64,000 nucleotides of DNA. Origin: Pseudoalteromonas sp. XMcav2-N. Its GTDB lineage: Bacteria > Pseudomonadota > Gammaproteobacteria > Enterobacterales > Alteromonadaceae. Positions 11,012 to 21,500 of this stretch are shown piece by piece. The stretch covers positions 1-64,000 of the forward strand of contig NZ_JAMXSF010000002.1 of NCBI RefSeq assembly GCF_024124545.1, in the 5' to 3' direction. The notes beneath the pieces were generated by a model. It did no database searches. It saw nothing but the letters and a program-made list of their open reading frames with translations, and was not told where the DNA came from. The position numbers and the translations under genes are program-made. The first letter of the stretch is position 1. Each line of letters starts with the position of its first letter.

Positions 11012-11041
11012 GCAGGCTGAAACTACTTTGCCCCAGCCTGC
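11012..11041. other. Inverted repeat between NRPS-C and exporter gene
   Basis: GCAGGCTG (11012-11019) and CAGCCTGC (11034-11041) form a perfect 8-bp stem with a 14-nt loop in the 111-bp gap after NRPS-C. No T-tract follows on the minus strand, so it is more likely an RNA stability or processing structure than a terminator. Confidence 0.35.
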
Positions 11042-11079
11042 ATGCTTGGGTCAGATAACCCGTTTTACTCTTTGTCTAC

Positions 11080-14000
11080 TCAGGCCAGTAGCGCCATGAG
11101 TTTGTCTGCCAGGCCACTGACATAAGGACTTTTCACCATAGTGACATGCTTGCCTTCTGTGTGGATGGTCTCTACCTCTGTGCTGACATATGCCTGCAAC
11201 TGGGTCTGTTTTTGCTGCCAGTATGCTTCTCCCAGCTCAGGAGTCACTATCATGCTTAGCGCACCATTGAGGCTGGCTTCGGGCTGATAGCGTCTTGACC
11301 AGTCCACCTGCTGGAAATACACATTGAACAGGCGCTGAGTCATACCCAGGCTGAGCCAGGACAACAACTGCTCTTCGCTGTCTTCAGGTTTAAGCGCTTT
11401 GGCATAGGACAGCATCAATTCCTGCTTTTCAGCATCGCTGATCTCGAACTGGGCTTCATCATCGGTTGCCACTAAACACTCGCACAGTAGCAGCTGTGTT
11501 TTACATCCTAATGACTCCAGTTTCAGTGCAGTTGCAAATGCTACGGCTCCCCCTGAACTATGGCCCATCAGTACAGCCGGTTCTGCCTCTGCGCCACGCG
11601 CATTGCGCTCACTGACAATGGCATCTGCATAGCAACTGATAAGTTCATCCCAGCTGTCGATAACCGGGTCCTGCTCGCTCATGCCCACAGGCTCCAGGCT
11701 CATGATCTGCACCTGAGGTAACGCCCGTGCCAGATCCATGTAGCCGCCGCTGGTCATGCCTGCACCGGGCGCCAGATAAATCGTTACTGTCGGGTCAAAA
11801 TCCAGTGACAACACGGGGCGAATTGCCTGCCATTGCTGGTCATTATGGTGAGCAATGCACTCGGCCATGGCGCTGAGTGTGGGTCGCTCAACCACTTTGT
11901 TGATAGCAATCCCGTGGGTTTTGAAAACCTGATCAATATTCTGCACCAGCTTCATTACCAACAACGAGTGGCCACCCAGTGCAAAGAAGTTGGCGTCACG
12001 GCTGATCTGATCGGCGGGCAGTTTAAGCACATCGGCCCACACCTGCGCGAGCATCACTTCAGTATCCCCTTTCGGTGCCTCGTAACCGCCTGCCAGTGCG
12101 GACAACTCAGGCGCAGGCAGCGCCTTGCGGTCAATTTTACCGTTTGGCGTCTGTGGCCACTGACTGACATAGATAAAACTATCCGGCACCATGTATTCGG
12201 CCAGTGCCTCGCTAAGCTGTGCTCTGATGGCAGTCGTCAGTGCCTGTTCATCGTATTCACCCAGCGGTTTCACATAAGCCACCAGACGCTGACTACCATG
12301 CTCATCCGTTAAGGCCATCACCAGCGCCGAGTCTACGTCGCTGTGCTCACCGATATAAAACTCAATTTCGCCCAGCTCAATACGCAAACCGCGGATCTTC
12401 ACCTGATGATCCAGCCGGCCCATATACTCAATGTTGCCGTCCTCGCGATAACGCACCAGGTCGCCGGTTTTGTACAACCGCTGGCTGCTGTTTGCTGCAC
12501 AGGCATCGAAAAACGGGTTGGCGATAAAGCGCTCGTCAGTCAGCTCCGGGCGATTCAGATAGCCGCGGGCCAGGCCTTCACCGCCAATGTGTAACTCACC
12601 GCACGCCCCTTGCGGTAGCAGGTTCAGTGCTTCATCGAGGATCAGGAGCTGAATATTCTGAATGGGCTTACCTATCGGCACACTGTTGCCATACGGTTGT
12701 GCACAATCCCAGTAACTCACGTCGATGGCGGCTTCCGTCGGACCATACAGGTTATGTAACTGCGCAGTTGGTAAGCCGGCCTTAAACTGTTCGACATGAC
12801 TTATCTGTAATGCCTCACCACTACAGAACACCTGTTTTATTGAGGTGCAGCGGCCCAGGTCGCCCTGTTCCAGCATCACACCCAGCATAGAGGGCACAAA
12901 GTGCAGCTTAGTGACGCCGGTGGCCACAACTAACTCACTCAGATAGCCAGGATCTTTGTGTCCACCGGGCTTGGCAATCACCAGCTCGGCACCTTTAAGC
13001 ATAGGCCAGACGAACTCCCACACTGATACATCAAAACTGTAAGGGGTTTTTTGCAGAATTTTATCTGACGTATCACAACCATATTCTTTGTCCATCCAGT
13101 CGATACGGTTATGCAGCGCCTGATGCTCAAGCAGTACACCTTTGGGTTTGCCCGTTGAGCCTGAGGTATAAATCATATAAGCCAGATGCTGCGACGTCAG
13201 GCCGATTTCATCGACGGCAATATTTCGCTCGTCATGGGCGTCATAATCAAACTCATCCAGCGCCACTACCGTTGCTTCGCCCAGTTCAACGCGATTAGCC
13301 ACAGCGCGGGTGCTGAGCACCACATCGGCACTGGCATTCTCAACCAGATAATTAAGTCGCGCAGCGGGTAATTCAGGGTCCAGCGGCACATAAGCACCAC
13401 CGGCTTTAAGAATGCCCCAGATGCCAATCACCATTTCGAAAGAGCGTTCAACACACAGTCCAACCAGTGAATCCGGGCCAATGTTATGAGTGTTGCGTAA
13501 ATAGTGTGCCAGCTGATTGGCCTTACTGTTCAGCGCGGTATAGGTGAGGGTCTGCGCCTCGAAGCGTAGTGCAATATTCCCGGGGGTCGCTGCGACCTGT
13601 TGTTCAAACAGCTGATGCACACAGGCCTCACGCGCATAACTTTGCTCAGTGTTATTCCACTGTTCCAGATAACGATGTTGCTCGTCATCCGGCAACACTG
13701 GCAGCGCAGCAACCGGCTGGAGTGAATCGCTTTGCAGCGCATCCAGTAACTGAGTCAGCGCGGTAACCAGATATGCATTGATACGCTGGCCATTCACCTT
13801 GTTGTCGATTTGCAGCGTTAGTGAAAAATCGCTGCCCAGATCGTCAACCGACATCACGCACGGGTAGTTAGTACGCTCTTTGACGCCCAATAGTTTCAGC
13901 TCAGCCGCTTCATCGGGCGCGCTCACATCATGAGAATGACGATAATTAAGTACCGCACTGAACAATGGCATATTGCCCTCAACGCCCGAAGCCTGCATGG

Positions 14001-17000
14001 CCTCAGAAAGCGGCGCCTGCTCATGAGGGAGCAGCGACTGCAAGGCCGCATGCACATCGTGCAAAGCCTCCTGTGCACTGCGCAGGTCCAGTGTGACACG
14101 CACAGGCAAGGTATTAATCATCATGCCCAGCATGTTTGCCATTTCAGGACCGCCCTGCATTCGCCCCGATAACACAGTGCCAAACACCACATCCTGCTGA
14201 CCCGAACAGGCGGCCACTACCCGCCCCCAGGCCAGGTGGAATAACGCAGCCGGGCTCATTGCCTGGCTTTTGGCATAGTCTCTCACTTTACTGGCAAGCT
14301 CAGCCGGAATGCGCTGTTTAAACTCATCAATTTGACCACCATCGCCGTTTACTTCACTCAGCCCAAACGGGTAGGCTGGCTGGTCAAAGTCTCCTAGTTG
14401 CGCTTTAAAGTATTGCTGAGCGTCGTGATGCTGCTGGTCGTGTAGTACACGAGCGATAAAATGACGATAGGGTGTCACAGCAGGTAAACTGGCTGCGCCT
14501 TCGCTTTCTATCCGGGCCAGCTCAGCCATCAGAATATCCAGCGAGACATGGTCAATCAGCAAGTGGTGTACTTTAAGCACAACATAAATTTGCCGGGATT
14601 GTTTATCCTCCATCGCCTGTAACTGCATCATAGGTGCCGATTCCAGCTCAAGGCGGTGTGCACCGTGTGCGACATAGTTTTCGAATACCGCTTGCACCTC
14701 CTGCCCAACGTTCACCGGCAGCCATTGCGCCGCAATCTGCGCCTCACGCAGCACCACCTGGACGGGCTCTGTCCGGCCGCGCCACAAAATCGCGGTGCGC
14801 AATACATCATGACGGGCGATCAGCGCATTGAGCTGCGTCTCCAACAGCTGTAATAACGCTCGCTGAGAGAATGAAAACGCCATGGTTGTGACATAGGGGT
14901 CGCGGCCATCGCTGAGTGTATGCATCGCCAGGATCCCCTGCTGCAACGGCGCCAGAGGATAGATATCCTGAATGTTTATAGCACCACCCGGAATCTGCGC
15001 CGTTATCTCATTGATCTCGTCCTGCGTAAGGCTAACCAGATCCAGCAGTTCAGGCGTAATTTCAGTACACTCGAGAGGGATCCGGTTTTGCGGCACCACA
15101 AAGCCCTGTTCTGCATCTTCACTCAATTGAGCCGCCATCTGCGCCAGTGTGCTGCTGGTAAACAGGGCCTGACTATCAACCTGATACCCTCGCTCTTTGA
15201 GTGCAGCAATAAGCTGTATCATCAGCAACGAGTGACCACCCAGCGCAAAGAAATTAGCCGTTGCGCTGAGCTCTGCCGGGTCGCGTTCAAGCAATTCACC
15301 ACACACGTCAACCACTACCTGTTCCGCCTCAGAGACGGGGGCCGTGTATGCTGCATCTACCTCTGTCAGTGCGGGTTCCGGCAGCGCACGGCGGTCGATT
15401 TTTCCGTTGCTGGTTAACGGCCAGTGCTCAATCAGGACCAGCGTATCCGGGACCATATAGCCAGGTAACCGCTGTGCCAGTGTCTGGCTCAGTTGAGTGC
15501 TATCCACGGCCCCGAGCTCCCGGGCTGCCCTGGTTAACTCAATGTAAGCAACCAGACGTTTATTTGCTTCGCCGTTTACCACCACCAGCGCACTGGCCAC
15601 GCTCTCCAGCTGCGTGATTTGTTGCTCGATTTCGCCCAGCTCAACCCGGAAACCGCGGATCTTGATCTGGTTGTCGGTACGGCCCACATAGTCAATGACG
15701 CCATCGGCCTGAACACGCACTAAGTCACCGGTACGATAAAGGCGTCGATAGGCATCACTTTGAGCGTCGTCATAGAAAGGGTTCGCGGTGAATTTTTCTG
15801 CGCTCAGTGCTGCCAGGTTTAAATAGCCCAGCGCCAGTCCGGGTCCGCTGACACACAGCTCACCCACACTCCCCAGCGGTACCAGTTCATTGCCGCTGAG
15901 CACCATCACACAGTCGCCCTGTAGTGCACGACCAATCGGCACCGCATTTGCGGGATCAAAGTCCGCAGGAACCGGATAACAACAGGTAAAGGTGGTGTTT
16001 TCGGTTGGACCGTAACCGTTGACCACTTGCACTGTTGGCAAAGCGTGTTGCACCCGGGCCACAGCCTGCGGGTCTAACACATCACCACCGGCCAGCACAG
16101 TGCGCAGCGAGTTTAGCTGTGTCTGTGCCTGCGTGCTTACCTTGCTCCACTCACTAAACAGTCCGGCGGTTAACCACATAGCATTAACCCGGTGCGCCTC
16201 AATCACCTGATTCAGTGTCTCCAGCGTGATATGAGCTTGCGGATAGATCACGCAGCAACCACCATTGAGCAGCGGCCCCCAAATTTCCAGCGTTGCCGCA
16301 TCAAACGCCACATTCGCAGCCTGCAAAAACACCGTATCCCGGTTCAAACTCATAAAGTTGGGCGACATCACCAGTCGGCTGATGGCCCGGTGTGGCACCG
16401 CAACCCCTTTGGGTAATCCGGTCGAGCCCGATGTATAGATCACATAAGCTGGGTTTTCTGGCTCAGGCAAGTGCTCAGTAAGCTGTGCAGAGCCAAAACG
16501 CATAAACGCATCACATCCCTCAATTGTGAGTGCAGGGGTCAGCTCCAGCGCCTGTATATTGCTGTTTTGCAGTATCGGGCGATGTTCAGCACAGGTGATC
16601 ACCAGGTTAAGATCAGCGTCTGCCACAATATGGTCGATACGTGACTGCGGATAGTCGGGATTCAGCGGTACATAGGTCGCGCCACTTTTGAGCACAGCCA
16701 GCATGGCGACTATCATCTCGATACCGCGCGGCAGCAACAAGCCGATATACGCCTGGCGACCTTGTGCTATCAGATAACGGGCAAGTCGACTGGACGCACT
16801 GTCGAGTTCACCATAGCTAAGCTGACGCTGACCACACTCCAGTGCGATATGCTGCGGTGCAAGTGCGACGCTGCGGCTGAACAACTCTGTCACCGACTGA
16901 TGAGCCGCCTCTGTCAGCTCACTGGGGGTCATCAGCGCCGCCAGCTGCGCCTGCTCTGTTGCATGAAGCGCCGAGATTTCACTCAACATTGGCTGACTGG

Positions 17001-18525
17001 CACTCGCCGCAGCACCTGCCAGCCTTTCGATAACCGCCACCAACTGGGCGTTGAAACGTGTAATGAGCGCCGGGCTGAATAAGGCTTTGTCATATAACCA
17101 GCTAATATGAACACCTTGCTCATCCAGACTCAGGTTAATCTCCAGATCAAATTTACAGATAGGTTCATCGCCACTCAGCGGTGTCATGCTCAGCTCGGGC
17201 AGTGCCACACTGTGCGCCTGTTCACTGGCTACCCCATAATCAGAGTTAGTAGTCAAAATTATCTGAAATAAAGGTGTATGAGCACTATCACGCTCAATGT
17301 TCAGTGCCTCGACAATCTGCTCAAACGGCACATCCTGGTGGGACTGAGCCTGCTGGTTGACGTGGCGAATATGGGCTAAAAAGTCTGCCAGCGTGTCATG
17401 CTCTGTGCTTACTCTGAGCACCAGAGAATTGACAAAAAAACCAATCAGGTCTTTCAGCTGGGCATCGCTGCGATTTGCAACCGGGGTGCCTATCACCACA
17501 TCTGAGGTGCCGCTAAAACGCGACAAGGTCAGTGCCAGCGCACCATGCATGAGCATAAACGGGCTGAGCTGATACTGTTCACCCAGCTGAGTAAGTGCTT
17601 TGGCAACAGGTGCCCCCAGCGAGGCATCATGCCTGGCGCCCAGATACCCTTTTTGTGCGGGTCTTGGATAGCTCAGCGGCAGGCTATGCAATGCGGGTAA
17701 GTCGGTCAGTGTCTGCTGCCAGAATTTCAGCCCGGATGCGAGCACCTCTTCGCTCAGCCACTCACGCTGCCAGTGCGCATAATCTTTATATTGCAAAGCC
17801 AGCGCAGGCAGAGGACACGCATTGCCCTGCACCAGGCTGGCATAAATCGCAAAGAATTCCTGGCTCAGGATCGCCATCGACCAGCCATCAGAAGCAATAT
17901 GGTGCATATTTAATAACAAGTACCCCACCTGGCCCGGAGCCGTGTGACTCATGCTCACCCAGGTTGCACGGATCATCAGATCCTGGCTCAGGTCAAAGGG
18001 CGTCTGAGCATCTTCTTGCAGCAACGCATCCAAAGCCTGTTGCGCTGCATCAGGTGCCTGCACACTTAGATCCACACAGGTTAATGAGAAAACCACATCA
18101 TCGCGCACAACCTGCACCGCTTTGCCCTGTTGAGACTGGTACACAGTGCGCAACACCTGATGACGCTGCACAATTTGTGCGAGCGCCTGTTCCACCAATG
18201 CAGGCTGCAGCTGACCTTCGACACGATAGATCTGCGGCATATTATAGTGCGCACTGCCGCCGTGTAGCTCATTGAGCATCCACAGCCGTTGCTGTGCAAA
18301 AGAGAGAGGCGCGCTGCAACCCGGCGTCTTTTTCAGCGCCGGGCGCTTATGGCTGCGGGCATAAAGCTGGTGTAAAAAAGCCTTGAGTGCGTCTTTGTTT
18401 TCGGCCAGCTGACGTTTCAGCTGACTGTCCATTTCTTTGGGTAGCTTGAGGGTGATTTTTTCATCCTGAGACTGAAAAATAACACCCGCCTGTTGTAGTT
18501 GTTGAAAGAGCAACTCAACACTCAT
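11080..18525 (-). CDS. Nonribosomal peptide synthetase C, two modules plus thioesterase
   Basis: The protein has 2481 residues: TubC-type docking domain (about 1-55), condensation (HHIASDGWS near 206), adenylation 1 (about 542-1042), carrier 1 (near 1095), dual C/E-like condensation (HTLSDGRDPYV near 1198, HHLLIDHVS near 1318), adenylation 2 (about 1632-2128), carrier 2 (near 2183) and thioesterase (about 2240-2481; nucleophile motif GHSSGG near 2319, likely catalytic His in GKHVTMV). Codes read DALWLGGTFK (Val-like) and DVWHFSLIDK (Ser; differs from the EntF Ser code at one position). It is the only enzyme in view with a release domain, so it should act last and free the peptide by hydrolysis or cyclization. 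Its ATG overlaps the NRPS-B stop (ATGA), implying translational coupling and fixed stoichiometry with B. Confidence 0.96.
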   Translation of the reverse strand: MSVELLFQQLQQAGVIFQSQDEKITLKLPKEMDSQLKRQLAENKDALKAFLHQLYARSHKRPALKKTPGCSAPLSFAQQRLWMLNELHGGSAHYNMPQIYRVEGQLQPALVEQALAQIVQRHQVLRTVYQSQQGKAVQVVRDDVVFSLTCVDLSVQAPDAAQQALDALLQEDAQTPFDLSQDLMIRATWVSMSHTAPGQVGYLLLNMHHIASDGWSMAILSQEFFAIYASLVQGNACPLPALALQYKDYAHWQREWLSEEVLASGLKFWQQTLTDLPALHSLPLSYPRPAQKGYLGARHDASLGAPVAKALTQLGEQYQLSPFMLMHGALALTLSRFSGTSDVVIGTPVANRSDAQLKDLIGFFVNSLVLRVSTEHDTLADFLAHIRHVNQQAQSHQDVPFEQIVEALNIERDSAHTPLFQIILTTNSDYGVASEQAHSVALPELSMTPLSGDEPICKFDLEINLSLDEQGVHISWLYDKALFSPALITRFNAQLVAVIERLAGAAASASQPMLSEISALHATEQAQLAALMTPSELTEAAHQSVTELFSRSVALAPQHIALECGQRQLSYGELDSASSRLARYLIAQGRQAYIGLLLPRGIEMIVAMLAVLKSGATYVPLNPDYPQSRIDHIVADADLNLVITCAEHRPILQNSNIQALELTPALTIEGCDAFMRFGSAQLTEHLPEPENPAYVIYTSGSTGLPKGVAVPHRAISRLVMSPNFMSLNRDTVFLQAANVAFDAATLEIWGPLLNGGCCVIYPQAHITLETLNQVIEAHRVNAMWLTAGLFSEWSKVSTQAQTQLNSLRTVLAGGDVLDPQAVARVQHALPTVQVVNGYGPTENTTFTCCYPVPADFDPANAVPIGRALQGDCVMVLSGNELVPLGSVGELCVSGPGLALGYLNLAALSAEKFTANPFYDDAQSDAYRRLYRTGDLVRVQADGVIDYVGRTDNQIKIRGFRVELGEIEQQITQLESVASALVVVNGEANKRLVAYIELTRAARELGAVDSTQLSQTLAQRLPGYMVPDTLVLIEHWPLTSNGKIDRRALPEPALTEVDAAYTAPVSEAEQVVVDVCGELLERDPAELSATANFFALGGHSLLMIQLIAALKERGYQVDSQALFTSSTLAQMAAQLSEDAEQGFVVPQNRIPLECTEITPELLDLVSLTQDEINEITAQIPGGAINIQDIYPLAPLQQGILAMHTLSDGRDPYVTTMAFSFSQRALLQLLETQLNALIARHDVLRTAILWRGRTEPVQVVLREAQIAAQWLPVNVGQEVQAVFENYVAHGAHRLELESAPMMQLQAMEDKQSRQIYVVLKVHHLLIDHVSLDILMAELARIESEGAASLPAVTPYRHFIARVLHDQQHHDAQQYFKAQLGDFDQPAYPFGLSEVNGDGGQIDEFKQRIPAELASKVRDYAKSQAMSPAALFHLAWGRVVAACSGQQDVVFGTVLSGRMQGGPEMANMLGMMINTLPVRVTLDLRSAQEALHDVHAALQSLLPHEQAPLSEAMQASGVEGNMPLFSAVLNYRHSHDVSAPDEAAELKLLGVKERTNYPCVMSVDDLGSDFSLTLQIDNKVNGQRINAYLVTALTQLLDALQSDSLQPVAALPVLPDDEQHRYLEQWNNTEQSYAREACVHQLFEQQVAATPGNIALRFEAQTLTYTALNSKANQLAHYLRNTHNIGPDSLVGLCVERSFEMVIGIWGILKAGGAYVPLDPELPAARLNYLVENASADVVLSTRAVANRVELGEATVVALDEFDYDAHDERNIAVDEIGLTSQHLAYMIYTSGSTGKPKGVLLEHQALHNRIDWMDKEYGCDTSDKILQKTPYSFDVSVWEFVWPMLKGAELVIAKPGGHKDPGYLSELVVATGVTKLHFVPSMLGVMLEQGDLGRCTSIKQVFCSGEALQISHVEQFKAGLPTAQLHNLYGPTEAAIDVSYWDCAQPYGNSVPIGKPIQNIQLLILDEALNLLPQGACGELHIGGEGLARGYLNRPELTDERFIANPFFDACAANSSQRLYKTGDLVRYREDGNIEYMGRLDHQVKIRGLRIELGEIEFYIGEHSDVDSALVMALTDEHGSQRLVAYVKPLGEYDEQALTTAIRAQLSEALAEYMVPDSFIYVSQWPQTPNGKIDRKALPAPELSALAGGYEAPKGDTEVMLAQVWADVLKLPADQISRDANFFALGGHSLLVMKLVQNIDQVFKTHGIAINKVVERPTLSAMAECIAHHNDQQWQAIRPVLSLDFDPTVTIYLAPGAGMTSGGYMDLARALPQVQIMSLEPVGMSEQDPVIDSWDELISCYADAIVSERNARGAEAEPAVLMGHSSGGAVAFATALKLESLGCKTQLLLCECLVATDDEAQFEISDAEKQELMLSYAKALKPEDSEEQLLSWLSLGMTQRLFNVYFQQVDWSRRYQPEASLNGALSMIVTPELGEAYWQQKQTQLQAYVSTEVETIHTEGKHVTMVKSPYVSGLADKLMALLA

Positions 18526-21500
18526 AGCTCAAAATCCTCAAATTCATTGTTGTCTTGCTGCGCTGGCAGCGTCTGGTCATGAATGGCCTGAACCGACTCA
18601 ATAAACCCGGCAATTTGCTGAATATTTTCGCAGCGATACAGGTCGGCGATTTGCAGTTCAATTTCAAGATGCTGGTTAAGTGCCTGCAGTAACTTCATGA
18701 CCAACAGTGAATGGCCACCCAGCTCAAAAAAGTTGGCCTGTGTACTGATCTGCTCAGCGGGCAGGTCCAGTAACTCAGACCACAGTGCAACCAGCTGCGT
18801 TTCCAGCTCGCTGGCCGGTGCCACATATTCAGCCTGCATCAGACTGAAATCCGCTTCGGGCAGAGCATGTCTGTCGATTTTTCCGTTCGGTGTTAACGGC
18901 CAGTCTTGCACCAGTACAAAGGCTGCGGGGATCATATAGGCAGGTAACTGAGCGGCCAGTGCCTGGGCCAGCCCCTGAATATGCGCACCTTGTTCCTCCT
19001 GCTTGCCACTGCAGTTTAATTCCACATAGGCAACCAGCTGTTTATCCCCCCCGGTGTGCGCTTTAATGGTGATCAGAGCCGCGGCAACATCGTCCAGCGC
19101 TTCCAGCTGGCGTTCAATTTCACCCAGCTCAACCCGAAAGCCACGAATTTTAATTTGATCATCTACCCGGCCGGCATATTCAATCAGTCCGTCAGTATTG
19201 CAGCGCACCAGATCGCCGGTGCGATACAAGATTTCAGGCTGGTTGCCCTGAGTCTGATACGGATTGCGAATAAAGCGCTCTTTGCTTAGCGCTGGCTGAT
19301 TAAGATAACCCAGTGCCAGACCATCCCCCCCAACGCACAGCTCACCAACCACACCTTGTGGTACCCGACGGCCATGCGGCGTTAAGATCAGCAGCTGATC
19401 GCCTTGCACAGCGCGACCAATTGGCACGCCTGAACTTAGGTCGCTGTGTTGGGGTACCGGGTAACAACAAGTAAAAGTGGTGTTTTCCGTTGGTCCATAA
19501 CCATTGATCACTGTGACCTCAGGCAGTGCCCGTTGCACGGCGGAAACCGCTTGCGGATTGAGCACATCCCCACCGGCCAGCACGTTTTGCAGCGCCAGGG
19601 TGTCAGCTGCCAGTTCATTACACACTTTGCTCCACTCGGTAAACAGCCCCGAGGTCAGCCACAGCGCCGTGATCTCCTGAGTACGCAATACCCGATTCAG
19701 CCCATTCAGTGTGATCAGGCTGTCCGGATACAACACACAGCGCCCGCCATTCAGTAAGGGCCCCCAGATCTCCAGCGTCGCGGCATCGAAGGCAATGTTG
19801 GCACTTTGCAGAAATACCGTTTGGCTATCCAGAGCCATAAAATTAGGCGCATGTACCAGGCGATTGACGGCACGGTGTGGGGTCATTACGCCTTTAGGTG
19901 TGCCCGTGGAACCAGAGGTGTAAATCACATAGGCCAGCGATTGCGGTGTCAGCGCATCTGCCCGGGTCAGATTGTCTATACTCAGGGCTGACCAGGGCGT
20001 GCCAGCGTCATCCAGCATCAGTTTTGTCACCTGACTGAAGGCCAGAGTCTCTTGTTGCGCTCGCTCGGTCAGGATCACACTCAGCTGAGTATCTTCTAAC
20101 ATATAGGCCAGTCGCGATTGCGGATAGTTAGGGTCCAGCGGTACGTACGCACCACCAGCTTTCAGAATCGCCAAACTGGCCACTATCATCTCTACAGAGC
20201 GGCCTATACACAGGCCCACTAAAGTTCCGGAACCAACCTGATGCGCTTCGCGCAAATAACGCGCCAGCTGATTGGCTTTGGCATTCAGCTCACCATAACT
20301 GAGGGTCTGCTCATTCAGCTGTAAGGCAATACTGTCCGGTGTAGCTCTGGCATGCAGTTCAAACACTTCATGGACACAGGCACTGCGAGGATAACTGGCT
20401 TCATCACTTTGCCTCTGACTGAGTTGTGTCAGCTCAGGCTCGCTCAGTACCGCCAGTGTCGCAACCGGCTGCTCACTGTGTTCATTCAGTGCCTCCACCA
20501 GCACGTCTAACGCTGTGTGCATTAGCTCAGCGATCCGTACTGCACTGACGCTTTGTTCAATCTGATAGTCCAGGCTAAAACTATTGCCCTCTCCCAGATC
20601 ATTCACCGATAAATCGAATGGATAATTGGTGCGCTCACGCGTACTAAGCAGCGCCACGCCGGGCGACGTATCCTGTTCCCCCGCAGGTTCCGACTGTGTC
20701 GCCGAGTGGCGATAATTCACAATGGCACTGAACAGCGGCGTATTGCCGTCTATCCCACTGTAACTTTGCGCTTCGGCCAGGGATACCTGTTCATAGGGTA
20801 ACAGCGCCTGCAAGGCATCATTCACTTCTTTAAGTGCAACATGGGCTGCCTGATGACCTAATGACACGCGCAGTGGCAAGGTATTGATAAGCATCCCCAT
20901 CATACGCTCAATGCCCGCCATACCATTCATTCGACCAGACATCACAGTGCCAAACACCACTTCATCACGGCCACAACAGGCACTAAGTACTTGCGCCCAG
21001 GCAAGGTGAAACAAAGCCGCCGGGCTGCACTGATGGCGTTTACATAAAGTGCGGATCAGCTGAGACTGAGTGTCGCCGAGCGTCGAGTGATATTCAACTA
21101 CCGAATTACCATCCCCGGTGACCTGAGCCAAATCAAACGGCAAGGTGGGTGTATCTGTGTCGCCCAGTTGTTCAGTGAAGAAGGCTTCAGTGTCCAGTTC
21201 AGCGCTTTGCGCCATTGAACGAGCGATAAATTCCCGGTAAGGCAGAGGCGCTGGCAGTGCCAACACATTGTCGGCTTCGAGTTCACTCATCAGGATCTCT
21301 AATGACACATGATCGGTGATGAGATGATGGAATTTGAGCATGGCGAATACCCGCCCCAGTTCATCCTCTGGCGTGACCACCAGCTGGATCAGCGGTGCAG
21401 ACTCCAGATCAAACCCATGTGGCCCGCTTGCCACATACTCAGTAAACTGCGCCTCAATGTTGCCCTCACGGAGCGCCAGTTCAGTGACCGGTAGTCTGGC

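Noticed and set aside
17595..18275. 226-residue plus-strand open frame inside NRPS-C
   Set aside because: It is antisense to the condensation domain of NRPS-C with a low-complexity Pro/Ser/His composition and no ribosome binding site.
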